NCBI GenBank assembly: GCA_017634555.1 | Contig: JAGBNF010000044.1 | Span: 1-36,155 of the forward strand | Direction of reading: 5' to 3' | From: Eubacterium sp. | GTDB taxonomy: Bacteria > Bacillota > Clostridia > Lachnospirales > Lachnospiraceae | DNA length: 36,155 nt | In this document: piece by piece, positions 7,167 to 16,147 of the stretch | Position numbering within the stretch: the stretch's first letter is position 1 | Layout of the letters: each line of letters opens with the position of its first letter | Notes under the pieces: generated by a model | The model's input: the letters and a program-made list of their open reading frames with translations, nothing else | Databases searched by the model: none | Told to the model about the DNA's origin: nothing | Position numbers and translations under genes: made by a program

Positions 7167-7839
7167 TCTTCACCTCATATCGAAGCCACACGGCTCCGTC
7201 TTCAAATTTTTGGATATCTTTCAGCAGCATATGAACGGGTTCCCTGTCTTTCCGCCTTCCGTCAAAGACCTGGGGCTCCCCCTCTCTGCCGTCAATAGCA
7301 GGTCCTATCAGCAGGCTTACTTCATCGACAAGCCCCTCATCCAGAAAGCTGCCATTGATATGTCCGCCTCCAACAATCGCCATACGCTCAATCCAAAAAT
7401 TCTCTGCCAGAATTTCCGATGCACGTCTTAAATCAATATGTCCTTTGCCGCAGGCGATCCATGAAATCTTTTTGGTGTTAAGGTAGTCAAGATATTTCTC
7501 GGACACATCCTCGCTCATAATGATCAGATGCGGCTTATCCGTATCGCCATCATCCCAAAGAAGCGTTCCCTTTGTATCTACGATGATCTCATAGCCCTTC
7601 GCATCAGCATTTTTACGGAAGCCTTCTTTTCCGTATGTTTTCCCCTCTGACGGTGAAAACTTTCCGGGCTGCGCCATCTCAAGCTGTGCCGTCACTCTGC
7701 CGCTCACTGTTGAAGGTGTATTTAAGGCATTTAATGTCAGGTAATACTCATCGACGCCATTTATTTTCTCAGTCATAGAGCAGTCTATACGGCCATCTGC
7801 AGCCATCATCATGTGGCAAATAATATATGGTTTCTGCAT
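7150..7839 (-). CDS. RibD C-terminal-domain / dihydrofolate reductase-fold oxidoreductase
   Basis: A 229-residue protein with the RibD_C (5-amino-6-ribosylaminouracil reductase-like) fold: PYIICHMMMAADGRIDCSM at the N-terminus, SGRVTAQLEMA, then IVGGGHINGSFLDEGLVDEV, the NADPH-binding Gly-rich loop and following helix. It lacks the deaminase half of RibD, so it is likely a stand-alone NADPH-dependent reductase rather than a riboflavin-pathway enzyme; no riboflavin genes are nearby. GGAGGAG lies just before the ATG at 7839. It is the first gene of the leftward redox operon and starts about 40 bases after the -10 at 7878-7883. Confidence 0.85.
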   Translation of the reverse strand: MQKPYIICHMMMAADGRIDCSMTEKINGVDEYYLTLNALNTPSTVSGRVTAQLEMAQPGKFSPSEGKTYGKEGFRKNADAKGYEIIVDTKGTLLWDDGDTDKPHLIIMSEDVSEKYLDYLNTKKISWIACGKGHIDLRRASEILAENFWIERMAIVGGGHINGSFLDEGLVDEVSLLIGPAIDGREGEPQVFDGRRKDREPVHMLLKDIQKFEDGAVWLRYEVKNGGDK

Positions 7840-7877
7840 TATTTACTCCTCCCACGTGAAATCTTTCTTTTATGAAC

Positions 7878-7907
7878 AGTATATGTTCCACACCAAGAAA
7901 TGTCCAA
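7878..7907 (-). promoter_or_regulatory. Promoter of the redox operon with palindrome over the -10
   Basis: On the minus strand TTGGAC (7902-7907), an 18-base spacer and TATACT (7878-7883) form a good sigma-A promoter. The palindrome GAACA-N5-TGTTC (7874-7888) covers the -10 and would be a natural operator for the divergent LysR protein. Confidence 0.65.
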
Positions 7908-7915
7908 TATCTATA

Positions 7916-7944
7916 TTGCATTTTTAGTTATTCTATTTTAGAAT
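7916..7944 (+). promoter_or_regulatory. Promoter of the LysR gene with palindrome
   Basis: TTGCAT (7916-7921), a 17-base spacer and TAGAAT (7939-7944) precede the LysR gene. The perfect inverted repeat ATTCTATTTTAGAAT (7930-7944) includes the -10, a plausible autoregulatory site. Confidence 0.65.
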
Positions 7945-7963
7945 ATCTATGGAGGTGTTCATT

Positions 7964-8842
7964 ATGGAAATAAGGGTACTCAGGTACTTCCTTGAGACAG
8001 CCAGGGAGGGCAATATGACAAGAGCCGCCGAGCGTCTGCTTGTCTCACAGCCCACCATGTCAAAACAGCTCAAGGAACTGGAAAAAGAGCTTGGAACCAA
8101 GCTTTTTGTCCGCTCAAATTACAGCATCCATCTGACAGAGGCGGGAATGCTTCTCAGAGAGCGTGCGGAAGATATTCTATCTCTGGTTGACAAAACCGAG
8201 GCTGAATTTAAATCATTGGAGGAGATAAACAGCGGCGATATCTATGTCGGGGCTCCGGAATCAGAGGCAATGGGGCTTTTTGCAGATATTGTCTGCAATT
8301 TACAGAAAAGCTATCCAAAGATCCGATGCAATATATACAGCGGCAATATGCAGGATGTTTGTGAAAAGCTCGACAAAGGCTTGCTTGACTTTGCCATTGT
8401 GATGAATTTTGTGGATCTGAATAAATACAACTATCTCCCCATGTCCACTAAGGACAGATGGGGAGTGATCTTCCGAAGTGATGATGCTCTTTCAAAAAAG
8501 AAATCCTTTTCAATTTCCGATCTAAGAGATATGCCGCTGATCTGTTCAAAGCAGTGGGTAGATCAGGAATTGCCTGACTGGTTCGGTTATGACCTTAAGG
8601 ACGTAAATATAGTCGCCACGTATAACCTTCCCTATAATGGCGCCGTTATGGCAAAAGCCGGCATAGGCTACGCTGTAATGCTTGATAAGCTCGTTCACAC
8701 AGGTGATGGAAGCGATATCACCTTCCGTCCCCTAAAGGATGTTCCAAATGCTGAGATGTTTATCATCTGGAGAAAATACCAAACCTTTACCCCGGTGGCA
8801 GAGCTTCTGATCAAAGAACTACATAAATCTTTCAAAATATAA
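7964..8842 (+). CDS. LysR-family transcriptional regulator
   Basis: A 292-residue LTTR. Residues 1-60 are the winged helix-turn-helix (MEIRVLRYFLETAREGNMTR, AAERLLVSQPTMSKQLKELE, then a basic wing). The rest is the periplasmic-binding-protein-like co-inducer domain starting at GDIYVGAPES. GGAGG eight bases upstream selects ATG 7964; an ATG at 7949 overlaps the ribosome site. It is divergent from the seven-gene redox operon, the classic arrangement for an LTTR controlling its neighbour. Genes of this set (flavodoxin, iron alcohol dehydrogenase, CMD-cupin) suggest the inducer is an aldehyde, electrophile or oxidant, but nothing in the sequence identifies it. Its 3' end overlaps the tail of the pflA terminator. 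Confidence 0.92.
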   Translation: MEIRVLRYFLETAREGNMTRAAERLLVSQPTMSKQLKELEKELGTKLFVRSNYSIHLTEAGMLLRERAEDILSLVDKTEAEFKSLEEINSGDIYVGAPESEAMGLFADIVCNLQKSYPKIRCNIYSGNMQDVCEKLDKGLLDFAIVMNFVDLNKYNYLPMSTKDRWGVIFRSDDALSKKKSFSISDLRDMPLICSKQWVDQELPDWFGYDLKDVNIVATYNLPYNGAVMAKAGIGYAVMLDKLVHTGDGSDITFRPLKDVPNAEMFIIWRKYQTFTPVAELLIKELHKSFKI

Positions 8843-8866
8843 AAGCAGCACCCTCTCGGATGCCGC
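8834..8866 (-). terminator. Terminator of pflA
   Basis: As minus-strand RNA, GCGGCAUCC pairs with GGGUGCUGC (two G-U wobbles) around a GAGA loop and is followed by UUUUAUAUUUU. The pairing is better on the minus strand than on the plus strand, so it mainly serves pflA. Confidence 0.7.
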
Positions 8867-8893
8867 CTTACTTTATAATATGATAATATTCAT

Positions 8894-9688
8894 TTATAGT
8901 TTCAATCCCAGAATCTTCGAAGCACGTTCCACCTCTTCCTTAGTCGGCGGCTGCACTTCCTTAAGCGGATAATCTATTCCGAGTCTTTCATACTCCGGAA
9001 CTCCCATCCTGTGATACGGAAGAATCTCAACCTTTGAAACAGTCTTCAACGAATCTATAAATCTCTTCAGCTCTTCAAGTGCTTCCTGCTCATCCGTGAT
9101 TCCCGGAACAAGTACATGTCTGATCCACATTTCCTTGCCGTTATCCGAAAGATACCGTGCCATATCCAGAATATTCTTATTTGTATGCCCCGTAAGCTCT
9201 CTATGCTGTTCGTCCTTGATATGCTTTATATCCAATATAAAAAGATCGGTGACCTCACAGAGTTTTTCAAATTTCTCAAAGAATTCCCCATCACGCCTGA
9301 AGGGATTACCTGATGTATCCAGTGTTGTGTTTATACCTTCCTTCTTTGCAAGCGTAAAAAGCTCCGTCACAAAATCGATCTGAAGAAGAGCCTCTCCGCC
9401 ACTCACGGTAATGCCTCCGCCATTTTTCCAGTACGATCTGAATCTGATAGCCTTCTTAAGAATCTCAGTCGGAGTTGCGCACTCCACTCTGATTCCGCAG
9501 GCCTTTATCTTATTTATGCTTTCTTCCGCATTTCCTCCCGAAGCATTAACAACACTCCAGGTTTCAGGATTATGGCAGTACTTACACCTCATATTGCAGC
9601 CCTGCATAAACACTATGAATCTGATTCCCGGCCCGTCAACCGCTCCAAAGCTTTCCGTCGAATGAATATATCCGATTGTTTCTGACAT
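8894..9688 (-). CDS. pflA: Pyruvate formate-lyase activating enzyme (radical SAM)
   Basis: A 264-residue radical SAM enzyme that installs the glycyl radical on PflB. The N-terminus MSETIGYIHSTESFGAVDGP leads to the cluster motif C-x3-C-x2-C at Cys31, Cys35 and Cys38 (CNMRCKYCHNPETW), and GGGITVSGGEALLQ is the SAM-contacting GGE motif. The length matches other PflA proteins. ATG 9688 is preceded by GGGGGT; the frame is open 21 codons further upstream without homology. It follows pflB by about 66 bases that contain a strong hairpin, so the two are probably cotranscribed with differential 3' stability. A terminator follows at 8834-8866. Confidence 0.95.
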   Translation of the reverse strand: MSETIGYIHSTESFGAVDGPGIRFIVFMQGCNMRCKYCHNPETWSVVNASGGNAEESINKIKACGIRVECATPTEILKKAIRFRSYWKNGGGITVSGGEALLQIDFVTELFTLAKKEGINTTLDTSGNPFRRDGEFFEKFEKLCEVTDLFILDIKHIKDEQHRELTGHTNKNILDMARYLSDNGKEMWIRHVLVPGITDEQEALEELKRFIDSLKTVSKVEILPYHRMGVPEYERLGIDYPLKEVQPPTKEEVERASKILGLKL

Positions 9689-9711
9689 AATAACCCCCGA
9701 TATTAAAACAT

Positions 9712-9738
9712 AGCCCGGAGAGATTATCCCTCCGGGCT
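9712..9738 (-). terminator. Intercistronic hairpin between pflB and pflA
   Basis: AGCCCGGAG and CTCCGGGCT form a perfect 9-bp stem with a 9-base loop, followed on the minus strand by ATGTTTTAAT. The T-run is weak, so partial termination or mRNA stabilisation of the more abundant pflB message is likely. Confidence 0.6.
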
Positions 9739-9754
9739 GACCTTGATTCACTAA

Positions 9755-12022
9755 TTATAATGACTCGTGGAATGTTCTGCTTATTACATCGAGCTGCTGC
9801 TCTCTTGTCAGGCTTATGAACTTAACTGCATAACCTGAAACTCTGATAGTGAAGTTTGCATACTCCGGCTTGTCCGGATTCTCCATAATATCCTCAAGAG
9901 TCTCACGGCTGAATACATTTACGTTAAGGTGATGTGCACCCTGATCGAAGTATCCGTCCATAGCATTTACAAGATTCTGAACTCTCTCATCCTCATCATG
10001 TCCGAGAGCATCAGGATTCATTGACTGAGTATTTGAGATACCGTCAAGTGCCCAGACATAAGGAATCTTAGCAACAGAATTAAGTGATGCAAGAAGTCCG
10101 CTCTTCTCTGCTCCGTAGCTTGGGTTAGCACCAGGTGCAAGCGGAGTCCATGCCTTACGTCCATCAGGAAGGCTTCCTGTATACTTACCATACACAAGAT
10201 TTGATGTAATAGTAAGAATTGATGTAGTCGGCTCTGAATTACGATATGTATGTCTCTTCTTGATATCATCAAGGAATGTCTTAAGTAACCAAACTCCGAT
10301 GCTGTCAGCTCTGTCGTCATCATTTCCGTACTTAGGGAATTCTCCCTCAGCCTTATAATCTACAGCAAAGCCTTCCTCATCACGGATAACCTTAACCTTT
10401 GCATACTTGATAGCAGAAAGAGAGTCAATAACGTGTGAGAAACCTGCTATACCGGTTGCAAATGTGCGGCGCACGTCAGTATCAATAAGAGCCATCTCAG
10501 CTGCCTCATAGTAATACTTATCATGCATATAATGAATAAGATTGAGTGTATTTACATACAGTCCTGCAAGCCAGTCAAGCATGAACTCAAATCTCTCGAT
10601 AACCTCATCATAATCAAGATACTCTGAAGTAATAGGTCTTGCTGCAGGTCCTACCTGTACACGTGACTTAGCATCAACACCACCGTTGATAGCGAAAAGA
10701 AGACACTTTGCAAGATTTGCTCTTGCTCCGAAGAACTGAATTTCCTTACCTGTCTGTGTAGCTGATACACAGCAGCAGATAGAATAATCATCACCCCATA
10801 CAGGCTTCATAACATCATCGTTCTCATACTGAATAGAACTTGTCTTTACAGACATTCTTGCAGCATATTTCTTAAATGCTTCAGGAAGCTGTGAAGAATA
10901 AAGAACTGTAAGGTTTGGTTCCGGTGAAGGTCCCATATTTTCAAGTGTATGAAGAAATCTGAAACAGTTCTTTGTAACGTGTGTACGTCCGTCCATACCG
11001 ATACCGCCCACCTCAAGAGTAGCCCATACAGGATCTCCCGAGAACAGCTCGTTGTATGACTGGATACGCGCGAACTTAACCATTCTGAGCTTCATTACAA
11101 AATGATCGATAAGCTCCTGAGCTTCCTTCTCTGTAATGATACCCTTCTTAAGATCTCTTTCAATATAAATATCAAGGAATGTAGACACACGGCCAACTGA
11201 CATAGCAGCTCCGTTCTGTGTCTTGATTGCTGCAAGATATCCGAAGTAAAGCCACTGAACTGCTTCCTTCGCATTCTTAGCAGGACGGGAAATATCATAG
11301 CCGTAAATCTCAGCCATCTTCTTCATTACCTTAAGAGCCTTGATCTGCTCAGCAAGCTCTTCTCTCTGTCTGATAATATCATCAGTCATTACACCATGAC
11401 CACAATTCTTCTTATCTTCTTCCTTCCAAGCGATAAGCTGGTCTATTCCGTAAAGTGCAATTCTTCTGTAATCACCGACAATACGTCCTCTTCCGTATGT
11501 ATCCGGAAGTCCTGTGATGATATGACTACGTCTTGCTGCTCTCATCTCATCGGTATAAGCATCAAAAACTGCCTGATTGTGAGTCTTATGATACTCTGTA
11601 AATACCTTATGAAGATCAGCATTTGGCTCATATCCATACATTGTAAGTGATTCTTCAGCCATCTTGATTCCGCCGAATGGCATAAATGCTCTCTTAAGCG
11701 GCTTGTCTGTCTGAAGACCTACAATCTGCTCCATGTCTTTCATGGACTCATCTATATAACCCGGTCCATATGAAGTAAGTGATGAAACAATCTCTGTTTC
11801 CTCATCAAGTACTCCACCGTTCTCTCTTTCCTTCTTCTGAAGTTCCTGAAGTTTTCCCCAAAGCTTTTCTGTCCGCTCTGTAGGTCCTTCGAGAAAGCTT
11901 TCATCACCGGTATACGGAGTATAATTATATGTAATGAATTCTCTTACATTACATTCCTCTTTCCATAAACGTCCGGCAAATCCATCCCATTCTTCAAATG
12001 TAAGCATTAGATCCTTTTGCAT
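9755..12022 (-). CDS. pflB: Formate C-acetyltransferase (pyruvate formate-lyase)
   Basis: A 755-residue glycyl-radical enzyme converting pyruvate and CoA to acetyl-CoA and formate under anaerobic conditions. The active-site cysteines are in [12 protein letters not shown] (Cys416-418; the family uses an adjacent Cys pair), and the glycyl radical is Gly730 in RVSGYAVKF near the C-terminus. Length and ends match PFL of Firmicutes. AGGAGG lies about 10 bases before ATG 12022; an internal ATG ([10 protein letters not shown]) is a less likely start. The leader carries a hairpin (12078-12102) and candidate promoters near 12111-12146. This is a central fermentation step and fits a strict anaerobe. 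Confidence 0.97.
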   Translation of the reverse strand: MQKDLMLTFEEWDGFAGRLWKEECNVREFITYNYTPYTGDESFLEGPTERTEKLWGKLQELQKKERENGGVLDEETEIVSSLTSYGPGYIDESMKDMEQIVGLQTDKPLKRAFMPFGGIKMAEESLTMYGYEPNADLHKVFTEYHKTHNQAVFDAYTDEMRAARRSHIITGLPDTYGRGRIVGDYRRIALYGIDQLIAWKEEDKKNCGHGVMTDDIIRQREELAEQIKALKVMKKMAEIYGYDISRPAKNAKEAVQWLYFGYLAAIKTQNGAAMSVGRVSTFLDIYIERDLKKGIITEKEAQELIDHFVMKLRMVKFARIQSYNELFSGDPVWATLEVGGIGMDGRTHVTKNCFRFLHTLENMGPSPEPNLTVLYSSQLPEAFKKYAARMSVKTSSIQYENDDVMKPVWGDDYSICCCVSATQTGKEIQFFGARANLAKCLLFAINGGVDAKSRVQVGPAARPITSEYLDYDEVIERFEFMLDWLAGLYVNTLNLIHYMHDKYYYEAAEMALIDTDVRRTFATGIAGFSHVIDSLSAIKYAKVKVIRDEEGFAVDYKAEGEFPKYGNDDDRADSIGVWLLKTFLDDIKKRHTYRNSEPTTSILTITSNLVYGKYTGSLPDGRKAWTPLAPGANPSYGAEKSGLLASLNSVAKIPYVWALDGISNTQSMNPDALGHDEDERVQNLVNAMDGYFDQGAHHLNVNVFSRETLEDIMENPDKPEYANFTIRVSGYAVKFISLTREQQLDVISRTFHESL

Positions 12023-12077
12023 CGCTTCTATTCCTCCTATAACGACACGCTACTGCTCTCTTTGACATTCCACACTC

Positions 12078-12102
12078 CACATCTTTTCAGCAGGAAGATG
12101 TG
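12078..12102 (-). other. Hairpin in the pflB leader
   Basis: CACATCTT (12078-12085) and AAGATGTG (12095-12102) form an 8-bp stem in the 5' untranslated region of pflB. It lacks a T-run and may affect mRNA stability rather than termination. Confidence 0.4.
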
Positions 12103-12110
12103 TATATTAA

Positions 12111-12155
12111 ACATTACTATAGCCTCTCCATAAAGTCAATTGTAAATATATACAA
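12111..12155 (-). promoter_or_regulatory. Candidate pflB promoter with a Rex-like box
   Basis: On the minus strand, TTGACT (12134-12139) with a 17-base spacer to TAATGT (12111-12116), or TTTACA (12141-12146) with a 19-base spacer to TATAGT (12116-12121), could drive pflB. TTGTAAATATATACAA (12140-12155) next to the -35 resembles a Rex (NADH-responsive) operator, TTGT...ACAA, but is two bases shorter than the usual 18-bp site. Confidence 0.35.
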
Positions 12156-12205
12156 AAAACACACTATATAGTGCGATTCTATTGTATCCCAACTAGATAG
12201 TGTGT
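12153..12205 (-). terminator. Terminator of the YD-repeat-like gene
   Basis: On the minus strand ACACACTATCTAGT (12192-12205) pairs with ACTATATAGTGTGT (12159-12172; 2 mismatches) across a 19-base loop and is followed by TTTTTTG. It insulates pflB from the upstream gene. Confidence 0.7.
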
Positions 12206-12297
12206 TGATTTTAAGCTTGCACACGATATTTCGTCGTTTCGGCGTTTTTTCACCTTAATTTATGGTGTTTTCATACCCATATTTCAGGCTTAAGTTT

Positions 12298-13668
12298 TTA
12301 ATAATATGTATACTCATATTCATACGAGTGATCGTAGGTTCCCGCATTTCTCATCATATCAGTGCAGACATCGTGCACCTTCACCGGATATCCGTATTCG
12401 TTATATTCAGCCGAATATTCATAACCCGAGAAATCCACATGACGAAGCAGATTACCGGCGTTATCATATTCCCAGACTGCTGAAACATTTGCCTCTCCGT
12501 TTTCACGCACATATGACATCCTCATAATCCGGCCTTTACTATCATAATCTGTTTTAGTATGCCGTGACACCTCTCCGTCCGCACTTGTTTGTATAAGCTC
12601 TGTTTCTCCGTACTCACCGTATTTATGTTCTACTTTAAAAGAAAACTCGCCGTCATTATAGTTTTCCTCCAGTACCGGTCTTTCCTCTTCATCATAACTG
12701 TATACACATTTATATTCATTCATGGTATCAGTCATACGGATAAGCTTTCCCTCTGAATCATACTCATATTCATATGTTCTATATATATAGCCATCTTCCA
12801 GTATTGTGGTATCCTTTATCATCCGACCGTCTTCATATTCGTATTCATGACGGTCCCATATAGACCCGTCTTCATTGTAATTTATTCTTTCCCTGATCAG
12901 GCCTGATTCATATGTATTCTTTTCATCCAGATACATATCATCTTCACTGTCGCCTTCATAAACCTCGATCAGATTTCCGTCCGCATCGTAATTATTCTTT
13001 GTATAATCAAATGTACCGTCTGACTTTGCAACAACCTTGCTTACCAGATTCTCACCCTCGTATGTATAGGTTACCGAAGTCCTTACCGAACCATCCTTCT
13101 CATAAAAATCATACTTCAGGAGCTTACCGTCAGCATCATATTCCTTCATCTCAGCCAGTACAGAATAGTCCTTGATCTTTTCCTGTTTAATGGCCGGCTT
13201 ATCCTCTTTGCTTACTGCGATGTCTCCACTCTCCTCAGATGAGTAACCCTCGCCCAGATATATATCACCTATCTGATTAAGATCATATATACCGGAAGCT
13301 ATAAGAATCCCGTTTGCCTTCACTTCGATTTCAAAAGGAACACTGCTCTGTGACGAGTCCAGGCCCCTCACATCGATTTCAACGTTATAATGATCCAAAT
13401 CATCCGTCTTAAGTACATAAATAAAGAAGTTATGTCCATCTATGGTGAAGCTGTATTCATATAATCCGTAGGTTGCATAATGTGAAAACTTCGTGGATAT
13501 CACATTTTTCTTCATTCCCGATTCGTTCGTTACTGAAATGTTCTGCACATCAAAGTCCGAATTAATCCTGACCGACGTGTGAAAAAAGTAATTTCCCGCG
13601 ATTAATGCTCCAACCGCCAAAACAGCCAGCACGGCCAAAAAAATGATCAGCTTCTTTTTCTTCTTCAT
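12298..13668 (-). CDS. Membrane-anchored YD/RHS-repeat-like extracytoplasmic protein
   Basis: A 456-residue protein of unknown function. A Lys-rich start (MKKKKKL) and one hydrophobic segment at about 6-28 form a signal anchor; the rest should be outside the membrane. Residues about 30-135 look like a small beta domain. From about 165 to the end the chain repeats units of roughly 20 residues with patterns such as YDADGKLLKYDFYEKDGS, YDSEGKLIRM and YDSKGRIMRM, i.e. YD-type repeats as in RHS proteins but without a toxin core or RHS-associated domain. It is rich in Asp, Glu and Tyr. It lies 12 bases after the serine hydrolase gene, so the two are likely cotranscribed. Surface binding or adhesion is a guess. 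Confidence 0.7.
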   Translation of the reverse strand: MKKKKKLIIFLAVLAVLAVGALIAGNYFFHTSVRINSDFDVQNISVTNESGMKKNVISTKFSHYATYGLYEYSFTIDGHNFFIYVLKTDDLDHYNVEIDVRGLDSSQSSVPFEIEVKANGILIASGIYDLNQIGDIYLGEGYSSEESGDIAVSKEDKPAIKQEKIKDYSVLAEMKEYDADGKLLKYDFYEKDGSVRTSVTYTYEGENLVSKVVAKSDGTFDYTKNNYDADGNLIEVYEGDSEDDMYLDEKNTYESGLIRERINYNEDGSIWDRHEYEYEDGRMIKDTTILEDGYIYRTYEYEYDSEGKLIRMTDTMNEYKCVYSYDEEERPVLEENYNDGEFSFKVEHKYGEYGETELIQTSADGEVSRHTKTDYDSKGRIMRMSYVRENGEANVSAVWEYDNAGNLLRHVDFSGYEYSAEYNEYGYPVKVHDVCTDMMRNAGTYDHSYEYEYTYY

Positions 13669-13680
13669 TTAATCACTCTC

Positions 13681-14814
13681 TCATTCACCAAACACTATAT
13701 CTCTTAGAGTCGGATGAATGGTCTCGTATGCCATGCCACAATTTCTGACATGCTGAGTATATACAAAGCTTGTTCTGGTAGCTGTATCCATCTGAATACT
13801 GCTTCCTGCCGCACCGTCCCATCCGAAGATACCGATAGGTGCAGTTGAGCCTACCCTTTCGGGATACATGAATACCTGCATGCCGCATCCGTAACCATAA
13901 CCGACTCGCCCCATATTGGTTGCGATTTCTTCCATACCTGCTTCGGATAAAAGATTCTTCTTAATCTGTTCCACAGTTTCCGCTTTAAGAAGCCTGATGC
14001 CGTCAGCCGATATACCTCCGCACGCCAGAGTATCTGCAAGCTTTGCATAATCCTCTGTACAGCTTATAAGTCCGGCTCCGCCACTCTCATATCTCTCCGA
14101 AAGCTGGTAATTACAGGTCTGTTCCATAGGAACAATACCCTCATCATTCATAATATACTGCTGGGCAAGTCTCTCAACATCATCATTCTCCGGCTTTGCA
14201 AAAAATGTATCAGTCATTCCGAGCTTTTCCCAGATATTTTTCTTCAGATACTCCCCGAAGCCCATTCCCGTTACCACTTCAATTATTGCTGCAACCACAT
14301 CATGGCTGAAGCTGTAATGGAAATGTGTTCCCGGAACGAATTCCAGCGGAGATTCAGTAAATGCATCCACAAAATCTCTTGTAGTTGCATTCTCTCCCAG
14401 CTCTTCTGTCACGCGAAGGATTCCCGGTCTCTTCAGATCATAATCCAGTCCCGACTGCATAGAAAGAAGATGCCAGATTCTCATCGGCTCCTGAAGCTCT
14501 CTCAGCCCCTCTTCATCCTTAACCTGAAGCTTACTATATGCAGGAAGATACTTTCCTACTTCATCCTCCATAGAAATCTTTCCCTGCTCTATAAGCTGCA
14601 TCACGGCAGTCATTGTCTGTATCTTTGTCATGGAAAACATCAGATATCTCTGATCCGCCTGAACCTTCTTAGTTCTATCCTTATCCACCGTTCCGTTCAT
14701 ATGTCTGTATATCTGCTTATGGTCCTGATATACAATACAATCAACTGATGGAATCCCCTTATCTATCAATGAATCCAGATAGCTTGTCAGCTTTTCCTCA
14801 TCGAATCTACTCAT
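13681..14814 (-). CDS. Beta-lactamase-related serine hydrolase
   Basis: A 377-residue class C beta-lactamase/EstB-type serine hydrolase. The nucleophile motif S-x-x-K is SMTK at 61-64 (YLMFSMTKIQTMTAV) and the second box is Tyr167 in FHYSFSHDV, as in esterase and D-aminopeptidase relatives. No signal peptide is visible, so it is probably cytoplasmic, which argues against a true beta-lactamase or penicillin-binding protein. GAGGAGG lies upstream of the ATG at 14814. The downstream YD-repeat gene follows after 12 bases. The substrate is likely an ester or amide but cannot be read from sequence. Confidence 0.88.
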   Translation of the reverse strand: MSRFDEEKLTSYLDSLIDKGIPSVDCIVYQDHKQIYRHMNGTVDKDRTKKVQADQRYLMFSMTKIQTMTAVMQLIEQGKISMEDEVGKYLPAYSKLQVKDEEGLRELQEPMRIWHLLSMQSGLDYDLKRPGILRVTEELGENATTRDFVDAFTESPLEFVPGTHFHYSFSHDVVAAIIEVVTGMGFGEYLKKNIWEKLGMTDTFFAKPENDDVERLAQQYIMNDEGIVPMEQTCNYQLSERYESGGAGLISCTEDYAKLADTLACGGISADGIRLLKAETVEQIKKNLLSEAGMEEIATNMGRVGYGYGCGMQVFMYPERVGSTAPIGIFGWDGAAGSSIQMDTATRTSFVYTQHVRNCGMAYETIHPTLRDIVFGE

Positions 14815-14882
14815 CTTTCACTTCCTCCTCATAGGATGACTTCAAATCATAGATTCAATATATCACAAATCACAGTCTGATA

Positions 14883-15128
14883 TCACTTCTTTTTGCTTAT
14901 TATTCTGATCATGATATTGGATATTAAACCAAACACAAATACAACCAATCCCAGCTCTGTCAGATTTTTTCCGATTCCGCTGTCAATCGCATAAGATACC
15001 TGCAGTTCTAATGGAGGATCCTGGTACGGAAGTCCCGCCTTGAACATCGAATAATATATCCCCATCATAAGCAGAAAGATTCCTGAAATGATTATCGATC
15101 CTGTAAACATTTTTAATTTATCTTTCAT
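14883..15128 (-). CDS. Small two-helix membrane protein
   Basis: An 81-residue protein with hydrophobic segments at about 10-29 (SIIISGIFLLMMGIYYSMF) and 57-76 (LGLVVFVFGLISNIMIRI), a short loop between them (AGLPYQDPPLELQVSYAIDS), and a Lys-rich C-terminus. No family is recognised. ATG 15128 is chosen because AGAGGA lies eight bases upstream; the frame opens ten codons earlier without such a site. It has its own strong promoter (15179-15207) with a palindrome over the transcription start, so it is specifically controlled. Confidence 0.7.
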   Translation of the reverse strand: MKDKLKMFTGSIIISGIFLLMMGIYYSMFKAGLPYQDPPLELQVSYAIDSGIGKNLTELGLVVFVFGLISNIMIRIISKKK

Positions 15129-15150
15129 ATCATCATTCCTCTCATAAGAA

Positions 15151-15207
15151 AAAGTCATATTATCACTATGTTAATATGACTTTAACATAACCATATCCGA
15201 TTGTCAA
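15151..15207 (-). promoter_or_regulatory. Strong promoter with an 11-bp inverted repeat operator
   Basis: On the minus strand TTGACA (15202-15207), 17 bases, TAAAGT (15179-15184) is a near-consensus promoter. AAAGTCATATT (15151-15161) and AATATGACTTT (15173-15183) are perfect inverted arms 11 bases apart that cover the -10 and predicted start, as expected for the operator of a dimeric repressor. Confidence 0.75.
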
Positions 15208-15232
15208 TATGTTTTTATCATTATAATATTAT

Positions 15233-16147
15233 CTAAAATATATCCAGCATGCTGTCCAGATATATCTCCTCACGTACTATAATCTGATACTCCGGCTTTG
15301 TCATATAGTACAGCAGCATTTCAAGAATCACCGCACTGCCCAGACTCCGACCTTCTATCTTGAAGTTATTGAATCCATTCGGTACATATATTTCCCTAAT
15401 ATCGTCTATACCAATAAATCCCGGATTCTTCATCGCCTCCGAAAACCTGTAGCCCAGCGCCGCATTCGGTGATACGCATATATGATCTGCGCAGTCTTCT
15501 CCCAGGCTTTTCCGGCTCACATTTTCATAGCAGTTTTTCCTGTCATAGCAGTCATACCAGCAGCATTCATTGCACAGGAATTCAACCTTCTGTTTCAGTT
15601 CATAAGGCAGCTTGTTTAATGATTCATGCTCCTTATTTAGTCTGAAGTCAGGAACCACATAACGGAATTCTTCTCGTTTCAGCTCCTCTTCAAACTGCAC
15701 GAAATCCGTGATCACCTTCGTAGTGGAAGATACGAAATAAAAATCCGGATACTTCTCACTTATATATTTAAGCAGCAGATCAGAACATATTATCACCCCA
15801 TTTTCAGCAGTGCCCGTCCGCTCAAACATTTCACATAATCTGTTGCATTTCTTATCCGAAAGGTGTTCTTCACGGATAAGCGAATTGCTGAAGGTAAGTC
15901 GTGCCGAGATATCATATTCTTTCATGAGTGCAGCTACACCCGCAGGATTTTCTTCTCCGAATCCAACACGTCCACCGCCCCACAAACAGTCCTGCGGAGC
16001 CCCGTAAATCGAGCCTATCTCACAGTTGTCATAGAAGTATTCCCTATGCTCACGGAACAGCGGCAGAAATGCACTGTACAGATTATAGAATTCAAACAAT
16101 CCCGGTAAGTGATAATATATCTTCTTATCCTCAGCCTGCATAATCAT
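15233..16147 (-). CDS. Cys-rich protein resembling peptidase U32-type barrels, function unknown
   Basis: A protein of about 304 residues of no firmly recognised family. The order of strands and helices (GSIYGAPQDCLWGGGRVGFG, a helix with VAALMKEYDISARLTFSNSL, then YFVSSTTKVI and YVVPDFRLN) recalls the TIM-barrel proteins of the U32 peptidase group. A cluster of Cys follows: FLCNECCWYDCYDRKNCYEN and then DCADHICVSP, which could hold a metal or Fe-S cluster. ATG 16147 (AGGAGG 13 bases upstream) overlaps the last codons of the upstream gene by 17 bases; ATG 16141 is an alternative. This tight coupling suggests a shared function with the glycosidase-like protein. No catalytic role can be assigned. 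Confidence 0.65.
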   Translation of the reverse strand: MIMQAEDKKIYYHLPGLFEFYNLYSAFLPLFREHREYFYDNCEIGSIYGAPQDCLWGGGRVGFGEENPAGVAALMKEYDISARLTFSNSLIREEHLSDKKCNRLCEMFERTGTAENGVIICSDLLLKYISEKYPDFYFVSSTTKVITDFVQFEEELKREEFRYVVPDFRLNKEHESLNKLPYELKQKVEFLCNECCWYDCYDRKNCYENVSRKSLGEDCADHICVSPNAALGYRFSEAMKNPGFIGIDDIREIYVPNGFNNFKIEGRSLGSAVILEMLLYYMTKPEYQIIVREEIYLDSMLDIF

